Under the pieces are notes generated by a model. The model was not told where the DNA came from. It did no database searches and worked only from the letters and a program-made list of their open reading frames with translations. A DNA stretch of 6,980 nucleotides from Anderseniella sp. GTDB lineage: Bacteria > Pseudomonadota > Alphaproteobacteria > Rhizobiales > Aestuariivirgaceae. The translations under genes and the position numbers were made by a program. The stretch is from the NCBI GenBank assembly GCA_013041995.1, contig JABDRA010000244.1, positions 1 to 6,980 of the forward strand, in the 5' to 3' direction. Shown here piece by piece: positions 5,998 through 6,980 of the stretch. Within the stretch, counting starts at the first letter, position 1, and each line of letters opens with the position of its first letter.

Positions 5998-6396
5998 CTA
6001 CTTGTCCAGTTGCCCCGGGCAACCCGCTGCTTTCCAACGCTTATTGACGTTGAAAATGCGCCGTGACGCGGATGTCATCTCAGTTGAAAACTTTCGGCAA
6101 GACGCCTTGTCTGACCGCGTGTCGCAGTTGTCCAGCATCGCCTTGTGGGTCGTGTTGATGTCTTTAAGCGTGGGATGAGCGCCTGATTGCTGCTTCTTCA
6201 GCGTCGCATGATACCAATTGCTCAGATGAAATTCCTTCTTGGCCAGCCTGAGAATTGATGGCCGAATCTTTTTGGAAAATTCTTTTTTCAGTGCCGCGCA
6301 CGAACTTGCAGAATGTGCAGGCATCACTGCCACCGGCAAACAGATTATACCTGCCGCCAATGCACCTGACAGCAAATTAACTAGCCGCTTTGTCAC
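5998..6396 (-). CDS. Small exported four-cysteine protein, unknown function
   Basis: I do not recognise a family. The chosen start is GTG at 6396-6394, because GGGGAG lies six bases upstream on the minus strand and because the resulting N-terminus (TKRLVNLLSGALAAGIICLPVAVMPAHSA) is a clean signal peptide cut after residue 30. An upstream in-frame ATG at 6429 would add 11 polar residues before the signal peptide and is less likely. The mature protein is about 102 residues, rich in Lys and Arg, probably mostly helical, with four cysteines (C33, C91, C100, C126) that could make two disulfides in the periplasm. Visible segments are CAALKKEFSKKIRPSILRLAKKEF, THKAMLDNCD and NKRWKAAGCPGQ. It lies 89 nt downstream of the DUF2155 gene on the same strand and converges on the DUF2141 gene. 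Confidence 0.72.
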   Translation of the reverse strand: MTKRLVNLLSGALAAGIICLPVAVMPAHSASSCAALKKEFSKKIRPSILRLAKKEFHLSNWYHATLKKQQSGAHPTLKDINTTHKAMLDNCDTRSDKASCRKFSTEMTSASRRIFNVNKRWKAAGCPGQLDK

Positions 6397-6402
6397 AATA
6401 AT

Positions 6403-6408
6403 CTCCCC
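6403..6408 (-). promoter_or_regulatory. Ribosome binding site deciding a GTG start
   Basis: The minus strand reads GGGGAG here, followed by ATTATT and GTG (6396-6394). This strong Shine-Dalgarno sequence with a 6-nt spacer lies inside the longer ATG-started frame, and it favours the GTG start for the four-cysteine protein. Confidence 0.7.
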
Positions 6409-6485
6409 GCCTGACTCAGTATCGCCCATTCATATGCCTTGATGGCGCGGATGTGTGGCAAAACTAGGGTTCACGCACCAAGTCG

Positions 6486-6968
6486 TTACTCTTGTGGCGC
6501 GGTTTGTTGCCCGCCTTCAGCGGGAGGCTGACTTTGCGCCGGAGGAATGCCGTCCTGTTCATCATCAACACTCTTGCGATTCGGATCTCGGCATCCGATC
6601 AACCACACATCATAGACCGGGTGCTCAACCGCGTTCAGACCCGGGCTTTCAGCCAGCATCCAGCCCGAAAAAATTCTCCGCGTGCCCCCGCTCAACAGGT
6701 TTTCATCAACCTGTACAAAGGACGTCGTTTTCGGTTCTTCGGTTGGTGGTCTGGAATTGCAAATGCGTGGATACACATTCAACGCGCCGAACCTGCGCAC
6801 TTCATTGACGGGTATCTCAAACGTGGTAATGCGCCCGGTGATCTTGTCGAGACCGGCAAAAACCGCCAACGGGTTTTGTATGGCCTGCGCGCGCGTAGGC
6901 CCAGGCGCAACAACCAGAACCGCCGCCAAAATCATACCAGAAACAAGGTATACCCTGGACAGTTTCAT
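6486..6968 (-). CDS. DUF2155 domain exported protein
   Basis: The 160-residue product has a signal peptide (residues 1-28, hydrophobic MILAAVLVVA, cleavage near TRAQA). The DUF2155 domain covers about residues 36-127: AVFAGLDKITGRITTFEIPVNEVRRFGALNVYPRIC, then RPPTEEPKTTSFVQV, then IFSGWMLAESPGLNAVEHPVYDVWLIGC. C70 and C126 are in the usual places and may pair in the periplasm. The last 30 or so residues are a Pro/Gln-rich, probably disordered tail. The function is unknown, but the family is a regular neighbour of aat and accC in alphaproteobacteria, as I recall on the same strand; here it faces the other way. The ATG at 6968 is only 12 nt from the window edge; no clear ribosome site is visible. 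Confidence 0.93.
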   Translation of the reverse strand: MKLSRVYLVSGMILAAVLVVAPGPTRAQAIQNPLAVFAGLDKITGRITTFEIPVNEVRRFGALNVYPRICNSRPPTEEPKTTSFVQVDENLLSGGTRRIFSGWMLAESPGLNAVEHPVYDVWLIGCRDPNRKSVDDEQDGIPPAQSQPPAEGGQQTAPQE

Positions 6969-6980
6969 TAAGGCTTCACT

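Noticed and set aside
6492..6971. 159-residue plus-strand open frame opposite the DUF2155 gene
   Set aside because: It mirrors a clearly recognisable DUF2155 gene; its translation is Arg-rich and low in complexity with no family features.

Overview
The window looks like an ordinary chromosomal stretch of an alphaproteobacterium, most likely of the order Hyphomicrobiales (Rhizobiales). The reasons are the biotin carboxylase (accC), the short-form leucyl/phenylalanyl-tRNA-protein transferase (aat) and a DUF2155 protein lying close together. These genes recur as neighbours in that class. A stand-alone class III nucleotide cyclase of the kind abundant in rhizobia supports the same placement. Base composition is moderate, and no tRNA, rRNA, phage gene, transposase gene or CRISPR array is visible.

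Layout. On the plus strand, accC (7-1344) is followed by a class III adenylate cyclase (1457-2767) and an exported pentapeptide-repeat protein (2825-3577). These converge on a minus-strand pair: a 45-residue single-span membrane protein (4261-4398) and an exported XAC2610-like protein (3598-4215). A 229-bp divergent intergenic region (4399-4627) holds two palindromic elements and a short perfect hairpin. Then come plus-strand aat (4628-5317) and a DUF2141-like exported protein (5413-5916). They converge, across a second copy of the palindromic element, on two minus-strand genes: a small four-cysteine exported protein (5998-6396, GTG start) and a DUF2155 protein (6486-6968).

How the genes work together. 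accC supplies the biotin carboxylase step of acetyl-CoA carboxylase. aat feeds the N-degron pathway of protein degradation. The cyclase makes a signalling nucleotide, probably cAMP. The other products are small exported or membrane proteins with no pathway readable from sequence. There is no clear multi-gene system here. The impression is of a conserved housekeeping neighbourhood (accC-aat-DUF2155) that has been opened up by extra genes, with the DUF2155 gene now pointing the opposite way.

The most distinctive non-coding signal is a 61-nt palindromic repeat. It is present twice in opposite orientation (4483-4543 and 5923-5983, 54 of 61 positions identical by hand alignment) and brackets aat and the DUF2141 gene. 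A smaller perfect palindrome with the same end motif lies beside the first copy. They look like a REP/MITE-type dispersed intergenic element.
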